A DNA stretch of 64,000 nucleotides. It comes from Ursus arctos. Lineage: Eukaryota; Chordata; Mammalia; Carnivora; Ursidae. The stretch is taken from contig NW_026622808.1 in the NCBI RefSeq assembly GCF_023065955.2, positions 45,768,475-45,832,474 on the forward strand, given 5' to 3'. Below the pieces are notes generated by a model, which was not told the DNA's origin, ran no database searches, and saw nothing but the letters and a program-made list of their open reading frames with translations. This document shows positions 39,601-45,984 of this stretch, piece by piece; position 1 is the stretch's first letter, and each line of letters opens with the position of its first letter. The translations under genes and the position numbers were made by a program.

Positions 39601-39883
39601 TAGAAATTGGCTGGAAATGACCTAAAGAAGGGAGAGGCTGTAAAACCGGAGATAATTCTTTCTAGGAAAAGGAGAGCGGCCTCCGCTGCGGGGTGCCCGC
39701 AGTCGGACGCAGAGGCTGGGGAGGTGGCGACTGGGGCGGAGGGGTCGCGGTGGCCGGAGCTTCATTACCTTGCCTCGGGTGCAGCCTGTCCTTGCGCACG
39801 GCCGCGGCGGCGTCTGGGCTCCCCATCTCGGCCAGGTCCCGCACCAGGAACGTTAGCAGTGTGGCCCAGGATACAAACTGCAT
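1383..39883 (-). CDS. ADAMTS9: ADAMTS9, 5' half: coding exons 1-11 of a secreted zinc metalloprotease
   Basis: ADAMTS9 is a secreted, cell-surface-associated metalloendopeptidase that cleaves matrix proteoglycans such as versican and aggrecan. Eleven exons on the minus strand, each bounded by AG acceptors and GT donors (one GC), join into 564 codons without a stop. Order by residue: signal peptide and propeptide 1-284; furin-type sites at R71-R74 and RRTKR ending at 284; catalytic domain from F285, with zinc ligands H431, H435 and H441, catalytic E432 and Met-turn M459; disintegrin-like domain from about 495 to the cut at K564. N-glycosylation sequons are at N109, N132 and in the GNKT of exon 4. 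The match to remembered human ADAMTS9 is close throughout, including exon 5, which differs by one residue, and closer than to the paralogue ADAMTS20. The 3' half, with thrombospondin repeats and GON domain, is outside the window. Start chosen: ATG at 39883 with A at -3. Confidence 0.96.
1479..2460 (-). other. ADAMTS9 intron 10
   Basis: A 982-bp intron. A MIR-like SINE remnant (cctcag..gtaaaatgaaaatgat) lies at about 2160-2285. Otherwise I see no recognisable feature. Confidence 0.8.
2461..2602 (-). CDS. ADAMTS9: ADAMTS9 exon 10: end of catalytic domain, start of disintegrin-like domain
   Basis: It encodes residues 486-532, from [15 protein letters not shown] to GSQVCPYM. The acceptor is TTTCCACAG and the donor is ATG|GTAAGT, phase 0. 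The match to human is near-complete, with V-to-H in PLPHQ and I-to-L in PGLLY. C491, C518 and C529 are conserved. Confidence 0.96.
2603..3829 (-). other. ADAMTS9 intron 9
   Basis: A 1227-bp intron. It holds an L2-like 3' end near 2885-3020 ('actgtaagcttcttaggggc'), a MIR-like piece near 3185-3250 and a purine-rich A/G tract at 3308-3370. Confidence 0.75.
3830..3976 (-). CDS. ADAMTS9: ADAMTS9 exon 9: second half of the zinc site and Met-turn
   Basis: It encodes V436 (last base) to L484 plus two bases of D485. [15 protein letters not shown] carries the third zinc ligand H441 and D442, completing HExxHxxxxxHD. HVMAP supplies Met-turn M459. The acceptor is CCCTAG and the donor is GA|GTAAGA, phase 2. 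Human has K-S-P-Q-H where this reads K-N-P-Q-H. Confidence 0.96.
3977..8339 (-). other. ADAMTS9 intron 8
   Basis: A 4.4-kb intron, AT-rich, with an A-run at 4206-4219 and an ancient mammalian-wide repeat near 5495-5720. No carnivore SINE and no L1 copy is evident, which is unusual against the rest of the window. I recognise nothing else. Confidence 0.7.
8340..8445 (-). CDS. ADAMTS9: ADAMTS9 exon 8: first half of the zinc-binding site
   Basis: It encodes G401 (split codon) to H435 plus two bases of V436, from [14 protein letters not shown] to [11 protein letters not shown]431 and H435 are zinc ligands and E432 is the general base. Two donors one dinucleotide apart are possible (GTGTAT or GTATGT). 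The second is chosen because it restores V436 with exon 9 and keeps the frame. The acceptor is TTTGAGCAG. Confidence 0.96.
8555..8595 (-). CDS. ADAMTS9: ADAMTS9 exon 7: 41-bp micro-exon of the catalytic domain
   Basis: A very short exon giving [13 protein letters not shown], residues 388-400, with split codons at both ends (phase 2 in, phase 1 out). The acceptor is GCTTTCAG and the donor is TAG|GTGAGT. It supplies two catalytic-domain cysteines. It is too short for ORF-based detection. The next intron is only 109 bp. Confidence 0.95.
8596..9489 (-). other. ADAMTS9 intron 6
   Basis: An 894-bp intron containing a MER20-type element at about 9229-9400. The remainder shows no recognisable feature. 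Confidence 0.75.
9229..9400 (+). mobile_element. MER20-type hAT DNA transposon fossil
   Basis: It opens 'gtggttctcaatcaggggtc', continues with the '..cagagacattgtcggttgtcgc' module and ends around 'acaccctgcaaggcacaggc'. These are the diagnostic parts of MER20, in diverged form. Confidence 0.8.
9490..9605 (-). CDS. ADAMTS9: ADAMTS9 exon 6: catalytic domain
   Basis: It encodes residues 349-386 plus two bases ([12 protein letters not shown] to HDTAVLVT, then R across the junction). The acceptor is GCATTTAG and the donor is GAG|GTAGAT, phase 2. Human has D where E349 stands and K-N where R-S precede FCQWQ. Both are conservative changes or plausible lineage changes with no effect on frame. Confidence 0.94.
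9708..9791 (-). CDS. ADAMTS9: ADAMTS9 exon 5: catalytic domain
   Basis: It encodes residues 321-348 ([12 protein letters not shown] to VVIHNEQ), 28 codons in phase 0 at both ends. Acceptor GGTTGCAG, donor CAG|GTAATC. It differs from remembered human sequence at one position (V for I before V-I-H-N). It is separated from exon 6 by an intron of only 102 bp. Confidence 0.96.
10221..10248 (+). repeat. (TTTGG)n pentanucleotide repeat
   Basis: Five perfect TTTGG units followed by TTT. A short tandem repeat likely to vary in length. Confidence 0.9.
11020..11285 (+). mobile_element. hAT-type DNA transposon fossil ('CACATGTGGC' class)
   Basis: It begins 'gttgtccgatatagtagaca', followed by 'gccacatgtgaccactgagg' and an AT-rich centre, and ends 'ttgggcagtgctgg'. 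This arrangement is typical of a common non-autonomous hAT family; the exact name is uncertain. Confidence 0.6.
11575..11715 (+). mobile_element. MIR SINE fossil
   Basis: It matches the MIR core: 'ccctgggcaagtggcctacc', then 'ctcagttttcttatctataa', then 'ggtgatgatcctacctagca'. Confidence 0.8.
11921..12210 (-). CDS. ADAMTS9: ADAMTS9 exon 4: end of propeptide, furin cleavage site, start of catalytic domain
   Basis: It encodes residues 224-320. A basic linker and the sequon GNKT precede [11 protein letters not shown], whose final arginine is residue 284; cleavage there exposes [10 protein letters not shown], the N-terminus of the metalloprotease domain. The acceptor is TTGTTACAG at 12211-12213 and the donor is ATT|GTAAGT at 11920. 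The open frame continues past the acceptor into intron 3 for a few codons, so the first methionine of the raw open frame is not part of the protein. Confidence 0.96.
12936..13106 (+). mobile_element. MER5A hAT-Charlie fossil
   Basis: 'ctcaaagtgtggtctgtgga', then 'gagaaatgcagactct', 'ccccactccagaccca' and the end 'gtttgagaagcgct' match MER5A in order. Confidence 0.85.
14060..15180 (-). mobile_element. L1 ORF2 fragment, antisense, interrupted by a SINE
   Basis: The 14.7-15.18 kb part is the reverse complement of the L1 reverse-transcriptase region: 'ggagaatgttccatgtgcac', then 'tattctgctgttgctgcata' and 'cttgttgatcttctgcctcc'. It is heavily mutated with no open frame. A CAN SINE at 14298-14490 splits it. 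Confidence 0.8.
14298..14490 (-). mobile_element. CAN SINE, minus, inserted in L1
   Basis: A/T tail, GAGA run and tRNA-like head ending 'ccacccaagtgcccc'. Target-site duplication cttttcca.tgtctt at 14283-14297 and 14492-14506. Confidence 0.92.
15185..15500 (+). mobile_element. L1 3'-end fragment, sense
   Basis: 'gtgaaagaagccattcagta' through 'gtgaattttatctcagtaaa' followed by an A-rich tail is typical of old L1 3' UTRs. It lies head-on to the antisense L1 just before it. Confidence 0.75.
16475..17190 (-). mobile_element. Old L1 fragment, antisense, split by a SINE
   Basis: 'gtacaaccatcaccatgatc', 'atggatttgcctattctgtc' and 'actgctgggtcatatagtag' are the usual antisense landmarks of an L1M 3' region. 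A SINE at 16506 interrupts it near its 3' end. Confidence 0.8.
16506..16692 (+). mobile_element. CAN SINE, plus
   Basis: Head 'ggggctcctgggtggctcat' and a CT/GA-rich tail. Short target-site duplication taatttata/aatttata at 16497-16505 and 16693-16700. Confidence 0.9.
17280..18330 (+). mobile_element. L1 3' region, sense
   Basis: 'gaaatgcaaattaaaacaac', 'gcaaggatgttgaacaacag' and 'aacttggaagcaaccaagat' are L1 landmarks in order, ending in an A-run near 18310. Stops in every frame. Confidence 0.82.
18640..18790 (+). mobile_element. MIR SINE fossil
   Basis: 'tgaccttgggcaaataactg' followed by a diverged MIR 3' half. Confidence 0.6.
19068..19257 (+). mobile_element. CAN SINE, plus, with internal head deletion
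   Basis: tRNA-derived head shortened ('ggggcacgttggttaagc'), then the body and tail. Target-site duplication aaattccttatata at 19052-19065 and 19258-19271. Confidence 0.92.
19920..20050 (+). mobile_element. MIR SINE fossil (3' half)
   Basis: 'cctcagtttccccatctgta', then 'aaatgaggataataacagct' and a typical MIR 3' part. Confidence 0.75.
21975..22175 (+). mobile_element. hAT-type DNA transposon fossil ('CACATGTGGC' class)
   Basis: 'gtgagccacacatggaaatt', an AT-rich middle, then 'aacatgtggcactagccaca' and 'gaagccacatggggctgccg'. Same class as 11020-11285. Confidence 0.6.
22225..22450 (+). mobile_element. MIR SINE fossil, nearly full length
   Basis: 'ctgtgtgacttcaggcaagt', 'tcaatttcctcacctgtgca' and 'ggggataataatagtttctc' in MIR order. 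Confidence 0.82.
24235..25165 (+). mobile_element. L1 3' region, sense
   Basis: 'gcaaataagcatatgaagag', 'atacaatggagcactactca' and 'cagcaataaagaaaagatag' are L1 landmarks; an A-run follows at 25143-25156. Confidence 0.82.
26009..26191 (+). mobile_element. CAN SINE, plus
   Basis: Head 'ggggcgcctggtggctcagt', CT-rich part, and a tail partly converted to GA repeats. Target-site duplication agagacagaacagc at 25995-26008 and 26192-26205. Confidence 0.93.
28030..28250 (+). mobile_element. MIR SINE fossil
   Basis: 'ctagctatgtgactttggac', 'aagttgctcagcctctctga' and 'gggcaataatacatacccta' in MIR order. Confidence 0.8.
28508..28528 (+). repeat. Poly(A) run
   Basis: A run of about 21 A with no recognisable retroposed sequence in front of it. 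Confidence 0.8.
30869..30917 (+). repeat. (TG)n microsatellite
   Basis: Perfect TG dinucleotide run of 49 bp, in ADAMTS9 intron 3. Confidence 0.97.
31720..31915 (+). mobile_element. MIR SINE fossil
   Basis: 'ggggcaagttgctcatctct', 'gtacctgcctcatggggtta' and 'ccttaataaatggca' in MIR order. Confidence 0.75.
33106..33169 (+). repeat. A-run followed by (GAAA)n
   Basis: About 15 A, then eleven GAAA units and a degenerate end. Lies about 400 bp downstream of exon 3 in the ADAMTS9 direction. Confidence 0.95.
33563..33725 (-). CDS. ADAMTS9: ADAMTS9 exon 3: acidic part of the propeptide
   Basis: It encodes residues 170-223 plus one base, starting [16 protein letters not shown] and ending ACDTS. The acceptor is TTTTCAG and the donor is CAG|GTATTT. 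An acidic segment (DEQEDEEG) lies near residues 189-196. The true frame has no upstream ATG inside the exon, so it is easily missed by a start-to-stop ORF search. It was found by joining phases with exons 2 and 4, which it fits exactly (163 nt = 54 codons + 1). Confidence 0.94.
34215..34440 (+). mobile_element. MIR SINE fossil, nearly full length
   Basis: 'cagccctggcacttacctgc', 'ccttaactgctctgagcttt' and 'actaaatgagataatgcacg' match MIR in order. Confidence 0.82.
34725..35065 (+). mobile_element. Two adjacent MER5A-like fossils
   Basis: Two successive modules (about 34725-34885 and 34905-35065) each show 'ctggg/ctgggga..tttttagaaatt'-type and 'gatctactgaatcaaaatat'-type MER5A parts, diverged. 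Confidence 0.65.
35470..35710 (+). mobile_element. MIR SINE fossil, nearly full length
   Basis: 'caactctggcacttactaaa', 'gtgtccttcctcatctgtaa' and 'taagagtccaataaatgtta' in MIR order. Confidence 0.85.
35800..36480 (+). mobile_element. Ancient LINE-like fossil (L2/CR1 type)
   Basis: A long purine-rich non-coding stretch with the recurrent module 'tactaag..gatagagac..agtaacgtgatctt'. A second copy of the same family appears at 50165-50800. The exact family is uncertain. Confidence 0.4.
36581..36616 (+). repeat. (TG)n microsatellite
   Basis: Perfect TG run of 36 bp in ADAMTS9 intron 2. Confidence 0.97.
37300..37555 (+). ncRNA. Candidate first exon of an antisense transcript (ADAMTS9-AS2-like)
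   Basis: A plus-strand splice donor of near-perfect consensus (CCGG|GTAAGTAT) occurs at 37555/37556 beside the intron-2 CpG block. In human, as I recall it, ADAMTS9-AS2 begins inside the 5' part of ADAMTS9 and runs away from it. The exon start given here is arbitrary. There is no transcript evidence in the sequence itself, and the exon could be a chance donor. Confidence 0.25.
37560..38600. promoter_or_regulatory. Second CpG-rich block, in ADAMTS9 intron 2
   Basis: CpG dinucleotides are frequent from about 37560 to 38600, with clusters such as GTGCGCGCAGCGCGTAGCGC at 37639-37658. The block is separated from the promoter island by exon 2 and intron 1. It could be a shore of the main island, an alternative ADAMTS9 promoter, or the start region of a plus-strand transcript such as ADAMTS9-AS2. 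Confidence 0.5.
38783..39174 (-). CDS. ADAMTS9: ADAMTS9 exon 2: propeptide with first furin site
   Basis: It encodes residues 39-169 of the propeptide. Acceptor tract CCCTGCAG; donor ATG|GTGAGT; the exon ends in phase 0. K70-RRRR74 followed by SIN is a proprotein-convertase site; from memory human has RTRR ending at the same residue 74. N-glycosylation sequons NLT (109) and NET (132) and propeptide cysteines C147 and C166 are present. A serine-rich run at 88-93 appears about three residues shorter than in human, which explains the later offset in numbering (284 here against human Arg287). Confidence 0.96.
39175..39768 (-). other. ADAMTS9 intron 1
   Basis: A 594-bp intron between the CpG-island exon 1 and exon 2, with GT donor at 39768 and AG acceptor at 39175-39176. 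An ancient LINE-like module ('tactgaacacctactatgtg') lies near 39330-39470. Confidence 0.85.
39769..39883 (-). CDS. ADAMTS9: ADAMTS9 coding exon 1: start codon, signal peptide, start of propeptide
   Basis: It encodes residues 1-38 plus one base of codon 39, beginning [10 protein letters not shown] and ending LHPRQ. A hydrophobic stretch at residues 3-14 fits a secretory signal peptide. The ATG is preceded by GAGCACC, giving A at -3. The donor is GTAATG at 39768, and the intron phase is 1. An in-frame GTG four codons upstream extends the open frame but is not a plausible start. The exon sits inside the promoter CpG island. Confidence 0.95.
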
Positions 39884-40010
39884 GGTGCTCCCCACCCCTC
39901 CCCCGTGGCTCCCACCCCCCTCCCTCCTGCCCTGCTTGGCTGCGGCGGCGACGCGAGGCAGCGGCCGCGGTGAGCGCGCGGAGCCTGGCGCCCGCCGCCA
40001 ACTTTTGACT

Positions 40011-40151
40011 TTAGGAGTCGCTGAGGTCTCGCCGCGAGGGTCCCGTCTGCGCTCGGCTGAGCAACGCCGCCGCCTGCCGAGAGCTGAGCCGCTCGGGCCG
40101 CAGGAGGAGCCGGAGGAGGAGGAGGACTGGGGCTCGGCTGCTCGGCCGCAT
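40011..40151 (-). promoter_or_regulatory. Candidate upstream ORF in the ADAMTS9 5' leader (46 codons)
   Basis: An ATG at 40151 opens 46 codons rich in Leu, Arg and Ala, and ends at TAA at 40011-40013, 127 nt before the ADAMTS9 start codon. It would be translated only if transcription begins upstream of 40151, which the sequence does not tell. If so, it could lower main-frame initiation. Confidence 0.35.
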
Positions 40152-40250
40152 AATGTCCAGGGGGAGCCGGCAGGAGAAGGCGAGGAACGTGCGCTCCGAG
40201 GCGCGCCGGGCGCCCTGTGCTGGCTGGGATAGCCGAGCGGCTTCTTGAAT

Positions 40251-40288
40251 GGGGGGCTGGGGGGGGCGGGGGCGGGGGGGGGCGCGGG
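40251..40288 (+). promoter_or_regulatory. G-run block, potential G-quadruplex upstream of ADAMTS9
   Basis: Several runs of five to eight G separated by one or two bases lie about 370 bp upstream of the ADAMTS9 ATG on the non-template-for-ADAMTS9 complement (the plus strand). The spacing fits an intramolecular G-quadruplex. Such runs also attract Sp1/KLF-type factors. Confidence 0.55.
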
Positions 40289-40542
40289 TCCTCCCCGCTC
40301 AAATACCCCGGGTGCCCGCCTCTAGCAGGAGAGGGGAGGAGAAAGCGAAGCGAGTGGGGACCGCCTCCTTTCAGACGGAGTCCCCTCCTCGGCTGCCCGT
40401 GCGAGTCTCACAGCCTGCCGCGGGCTGCAAGAGGCGGAGGCCAGAGGCGCCCGGAGCTCTAGCCGGCCACTCGCGCTCCCCGCCTCCTCGTGGAGATCGG
40501 CTTTTCTGAGACTCCCTGCCCTGTGGAGGGAGAGCAGAGAAA

Positions 40543-40850
40543 GTTCTCTCCCTTTCCCGGAGCTCTCAGTTTCTGCCCCTCCACCCCTCTCCTCTCCTTC
40601 TCTCCTCTCTCTGCTTTCTCCCTTCAGATCTTTTCCTTTCCTCGCCTTTGCCTCTCCGTGCCGCTCTGTCCCTGTGCCGGTTTTTCCACTGTGGTGTCGC
40701 CTCCTGTCCCACTGTGACCCTGTTTCTCCTACTTCTCCTTTTCCTTTTCTCTTTCCTCTCTTCTGTCTCCTTGTTTTTATAACAGCCCTCTCCGTTTTCT
40801 CTTTCCCCCTTTATGAATTGCTGTCCCTGTCTCTCCCCTTCGTTTGGTTT
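40543..40850 (+). other. Pyrimidine-rich strand-asymmetric tract upstream of ADAMTS9
   Basis: About 300 bp are dominated by C and T on the plus strand (purines on the ADAMTS9 sense strand), the purest part being about 40566-40625. It is not a simple tandem repeat. Such tracts can adopt triplex DNA or bind GA-recognising factors; function here is unknown. Confidence 0.6.
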
Positions 40851-42159
40851 CTTACAAGTTAAAGTGGCCCGGGGCCGGAGCGCCTTCCTCCCTCCAACGG
40901 TTTCTTACTAGGGACGAGATGTGGCATCTGAGCTCCACTCGCGATCTGATCGCCCTAAGTCAAGAGTTTTAGAGATGGGGTTCTTAATCTGGAAGTTCGG
41001 GGTGCGTTTCATATCCACAGTCTTTTGAAAGTTTCGGAAAGCTGTCAAGCGGTTTTCTCCCCCCAACCTCTGTCCCCATCCGGAGAGGGTCAGCTTTTTG
41101 TAGGTCCCCGGCCCAAAAAAGGTTAAGATCAGCTCTTGGCCGAGAGAGGGGGCGGGGACTTTGGTGCCCAGACTGCGTTTAGAGATACGGGGTAGAGGGG
41201 AGTGAGAGCGAGTGCTAGGGGACAGTCGTGGACCCGGCTGGGGTGGGGGCTGGGGGGGCCTGGGAAGCACTAGTCTGGGGAGGGATTTCTCAATCACTTC
41301 TTCCTTTTCGCCAGAGAGATGCTTGGAGTAGTTCAAAGCTGACACTTCAGGCTGTACACCTACCTCCGCCCTGGGATGCAAATTTGGAAGTTAGACAAGC
41401 CGGAGCAGGGAGGCTGTGTGTGAGCTGTTGTGTGAGTGAGAGGAGAGGGGGGTGGGGGGGCGAGGAAGGAAGGGGGAGGGAGAAAGAGAGGGAGAATTGT
41501 TTAATCCTGGGTGATTCAAAAGTACCTTTTCCTTTACCAACCCTCAAGAAGAAACTAGGGTGTGCTCATTTCACTAATTTCAAGAGGAAGGAAATGGGAA
41601 TTTCAGTAAAAGATATGACAAATGGATATTTGCCCAATTGTCCCAGAACTGGAGTTTTCTGTTATGTAGTAGGCTGGCACTCTGGATTGGAAATACCAAA
41701 TACTACCAACACCAGGGACCATATAGCAATATGCTAGAAGTGTCCTCTATTCTTGAAATATTTATGCATATGTTTCTCTCGGTAGAGGGGAAAATGACTT
41801 GGTAATTCCTAAAAAATTTGTTGACCCAAATGGACCAATGGTGCCATTGTCTCACTGTATTACTGGAATTTATAATGAGTATAAACAGTATAAAGATGGT
41901 AAAACAGAAGCACCTGGAAAGTGCAAAGATTTTTAAAGGATGACATTTAGATCTTTTTCTTAAACCCTCAAAATAATTTTACTAAAACATGTGTCTTCTA
42001 AAACACAATCTTTCTTTTCATTATATAATAAAATTCCTCACAATCACAGTATCTGGGAGTTGCAGATTTAGCAAGGAATGGAAAAAAATCACAAAATCAA
42101 ACTATTAGTTGATTCCAATGGAAAATATCCTAGAACTTTCACTGTAAAATTACTCAAAA
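40851..42159. other. ADAMTS9 upstream flank, no gene seen
   Basis: GC-rich to 41.5 kb, including a plus-strand purine-rich tract at 41438-41497, then AT-rich. No open frame or RNA gene that I can support. Confidence 0.6.
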
Positions 42160-43695
42160 ATATAGTACTTTTACAGATACATAACTGAAAAGAACAGAGT
42201 AGAGGCCAGGAATAAACCCACATATATAGTCAATTGACTTATGGCAAAGAGCCAAGAATATACAGTGGAGAAAGGACACTCTGTTCAATAAATGATATTG
42301 GGAAAACTGGACAGCCACATGCAAAAGAATAAAAATGGATCCTTATCTTACACCATCCGCAAAAATCAGCTCAAAAGGGATTAAAGACTTGAGTGTTAAG
42401 ATCTGCATCATAAAACTCCTAGAAGAAACAGGGGTAAGCTTCTTGATGTTGGTCTTGGTGGTGACTTTTTGGATTTGATACCAAAAGCAAAGGCAACAAA
42501 AGCAAAAATAAACAAGACTACATTAAACTAAAAAGCTTCTGTAAGCAAAGGACACATCAACAATGTGAAGAGGCAACCTATGTAATGGGAGAAAATATTT
42601 GCAAATCATATATACTGGATAAGGGATTAATATCCAAAATCTATAAAGAGCTCATACAACTTAATAGTAAAAAAAAAAAAAATCTATTAAAAAATGGTCA
42701 GAGGATCTGAAAAGACATTTTTCCAAAGAAGACTTACGGATGGCCAGCAGGTACATGAAAAAATGCTCAATATCACTAAGCATCAGGGAAATGCAAATCA
42801 AAACCACAATGAGATATCACCTCACAACTGCTAAAATGGCCATTACTAAAAAGACAAGAAATAACAAGTTTGGTGAGGATATGGAAAAAATGGAACCTCT
42901 GTGCACTGTTGGTGAGAATGTAAATTGGTGCAGCCAGAAACAGAGTAGGAAGGTTCCTGTGAAAATTAAAAATAGAATTACCATGGGATCGAGCAATTGT
43001 ACTTCTGCGTATTTATCTGAAGGACACAAAAACACTAACCTGAAAAGTTATCTGCATCCCCATGCTCACTGCAGTATTACTTACCAATAGCCAAGACGTG
43101 GAAGCAACCTAAGGGTCCATCAATGGATGAATGGATGAAGTAATAGTGGTACCTATATAATGGAATATTATTCAGCCATAAAAAAGAGAAGGAAAGCTTG
43201 CAGCAATGTGAATGGACCTTGAGGGCATTTTGTGAAGTGAAATAAGTCAGACAGAGAAAGACAAACGCCATATATTGCAACTTACATGTGGAATCTAAAA
43301 AAACCTCCAAAAAACTAAACTCATAGAAACAGAGAATGGATTGGTAGTTGCCAGAAGTGTGGGTAAGGGGTGGGCAAAATGGGCGAAGGTGGTCAAAAGG
43401 TCAAAAGGTCAAAAGTTCCAGTTATAAGATAAATAAGTCTTGGGATGTAATGTAGCACAGTAACTATAATTAACAGTATTGTTTTGCACATTTGAAAGTT
43501 GCTGAAAGTAGATCTTCAAAGCCATCACAAGAAAAAGAATTGTAACTGTGGGTAGGTATGGATATTATCTAGACTTACTGCGGTGATCATTTTACAATAT
43601 CTACATATATCAAAGCTTTATGTTGTATACCTGACACTAATATATTACTATATGTGAATTTTATGTCAATAAGAAAAATAAAGTTTATAAAGAAT
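42160..43695 (+). mobile_element. L1 3' half (ORF2 end and 3' UTR), sense
   Basis: 'aataaatgatattgggaaaa', 'gcaaaggcaacaaaagcaaa', 'atgcaaatcaaaaccacaat' and 'gatgaatggatgaagtaata' are L1 landmarks in order, followed by a 3' UTR ending 'gtcaataagaaaaataaag'. 5' truncated and inactive. Confidence 0.92.
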
Positions 43696-43699
43696 AAAA

Positions 43700-44304
43700 A
43701 AATAGCACTTTTCAATATTTTCTATTAAACAAATTTTCTCTCAATTTAAACCCTCCTGATGAAGGTAAGCTGACAGTATAAAAATTATTCTAAGTAGCAA
43801 CAGAATTCTCTGTGTATTCCCTCTGCTTAGCTTCCTTTTTAGACTTGATTTTAAAAGACGACCTCTGTTTACTCTTCTTTAAAATTGCTCCCGATACAAA
43901 CAGCCCAGTCATCCCTACAAGAGCTGACAAGAAAGGAGAATACAAAGTATCTCTTGGTGACCTCGAGACATGACCAAGAGCCTGGGCTTCTGCATTTCTC
44001 ACCCTCAGTGAGAGTCGGTTCATCCTTTCTCAAGTGTATTATCTTGCCTCTGAATTTACATCGATAAAGAAGGCTTAAAAGTCTTAGGAAGATGTTTGAA
44101 ATGATAGCGTAGAACAATGGAGTGAACTATCTAAATAATTCAGGTCCACATCTTTTGTCTGAATCATCATCATCATCAAGATGTTTTGAGTATTTACCAT
44201 GTGCCAGACACATATACAAATTGACAGCATTCAATTCTTATAACAGCTCTATGAGGCAGGCAGTATTAATAATTTCATTTTACACATAAGGATAGCAAGG
44301 TCAA

Positions 44305-44339
<35 letters not shown>

Positions 44340-45787
44340 AGCGGTGAAATGATTTGACAAAGTTCCCTTAATAAGTGAAAGATAGGATTCAAATTCTGTT
44401 TCAGCAGTTTAGTCCAAGTTGATAATCGCTATCATATATGATGAATAAAGGAGTCATCAAAAGCATGTCGGGGTTTTAGGGGTTTGGTTTTTCTTCTATA
44501 TACAATTTTTCTTTGAGTCTCTAACTTTCTTTTCTCATGATGAGTATTTCATGATAATGATCTTAGTAATTTCACTGATATTTCACAACTTTTTCTGTGG
44601 CATGTGGAACAAATCTGGTACATAGTAGGTGCTCAAATAGTTACTGAATGAATGAGTAAATATATACTTTTTTTTTTATACAAACACACATGTGTACTTT
44701 AGAGAATAGTTTTATAAATGACAGTATAGAATAACCTGAATGCAGGGAGAAAAGTGGATTCTTTAGTAACCTGGCCCATCACAAGAGTTTGCTCGAAAAG
44801 AAGCAGAGCTTTTGGAGGTCACCTAGAGTTAACAGAGATACAATTCTTAGCACATTTTCTTCTCCCAGGCTTTACTGGAACTGAACGTTATTGTAGGTTA
44901 AGTGGAAGACCTCTTTGGCTGATTTTTCATGAAAACTATATCCCAGAGGAGTGATGATTGACATTAGTCACTAGGGAGAGATAATCTGGCCAATGGAAAT
45001 GCACAACATGACATCACAAGTGACTTTGTTTGCAGAACATCGCTGGAAACAGCAGGAAGGAGAATTGAAGTGAAGCCATCTATTTCCACAGAAAGGGAAA
45101 ACCCACACCCGAATGATAGGGAGAGACCAGGAGCCAGAATTAAAGTGAATAGTTTCCTGAGTGGTCAGCAGTGGGTGGTTTCTGGAATAGATAAGCCAAG
45201 GTACTGAGTTGGACAGGTTTCCGGTGGATGAAGAACTAAGGGGAGGGGTGCTGGCCCCACTCTGACCTCAAGCAGTAAGTACGCCCTCTGATCCAGTCCC
45301 ATGTCTGTTTAGTGGAGGGAGGGAAAAACTGTCATTTTTTCTTGCCACATGGGCGAAGGACCCTATTGTACTTTTTTAAAGTCATCCAAATAGTTACTTC
45401 AAGTAAAAAAGAAATGTAGAGAAAGTTATAATTGTATATTAGTATACCAAAAGTTATATGCGTTTTACTGTTAGTAATGATAGCACAAGATTCTCTTGAG
45501 TTGGTACTTTGTGTTAATTAATCCTCGTTGGCACTCCTGCCATCTGGGTTTTACTGTCTCCATTTAACATATGATGAAAATAAGACTCAGGAAGTGAAAT
45601 GACTTGCCCAGCATTTAAGAGCTAGAATGTGCTAAGTTGGGATTTGAACTGTGGTCATTTTACCTCCAAAGCTCATGATATCCATTAATCAGAGCAGCCT
45701 AGTAATATGAAAATGTTCACCTAATTATTTTTGATCATTCAGCCTTTACACTTGGCCTGACGAATACCACCTTTAAGAATTTGTTCT
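43700..45787. other. Upstream flank, no gene seen
   Basis: AT-rich. Ancient mammalian-wide repeat modules at about 44180-44400 and 45480-45680 ('tttaccatgtgccagacaca', 'tgacttgcccagcatttaag') and an AATA run. No coding feature. Confidence 0.55.
44303..44340 (+). repeat. (AATA)n tetranucleotide repeat
   Basis: Nine AATA-type units interrupting an ancient repeat. Confidence 0.95.
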
Positions 45788-45984
45788 GGGGTGCCTGGGT
45801 GGTTCAGTCTGTTAAGCATCGGACTCGATTTTGTTTTAGGTGATGATCTCAGGGTCATGAGATCAAGCCCCATGTCAGGCTCTGTGCTAGGCATGGAGGC
45901 TGCTTAAGAGTCTCTCCCTCTCCCTCTCCTTCTGCTTCTTCCCCATGTGCGCACACACACACTCTCTCTCAAAAAAAAAAAAAA
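45788..45984 (+). mobile_element. CAN SINE, plus
   Basis: Head 'ggggtgcctgggtggttcag', CT-rich part, short CA run and A tail. No clear target-site duplication. Confidence 0.88.

Larger units (their letters stand above)
39690..40480 (-). promoter_or_regulatory. ADAMTS9: CpG-island promoter of ADAMTS9 with 5' UTR
   Basis: GC-rich, CpG-dense DNA covers exon 1 and several hundred bases upstream, as expected of a CpG-island promoter. No TATA box is evident near the start, so the transcription start cannot be fixed from sequence. The 5' UTR would run from 39884 up to an unknown point, probably between 40000 and 40350. Confidence 0.8.

Noticed and set aside
39693..40232. A 179-codon open frame on the plus strand over the ADAMTS9 promoter
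   Set aside because: It starts at GTG, is Gly/Arg/Pro-rich and lies in a CpG island where stop codons are rare. It overlaps exon 1 on the other strand and resembles no family.
39853..40302. A 149-codon minus-strand frame rich in proline overlapping the ADAMTS9 start
   Set aside because: It begins at a TTG codon, is low-complexity, and runs in a different frame from the real start. It is a by-product of GC content.
42740..43310. Open frames in the 42-43 kb L1
   Set aside because: They are broken remnants of L1 ORF2. No complete reverse transcriptase or endonuclease is present.
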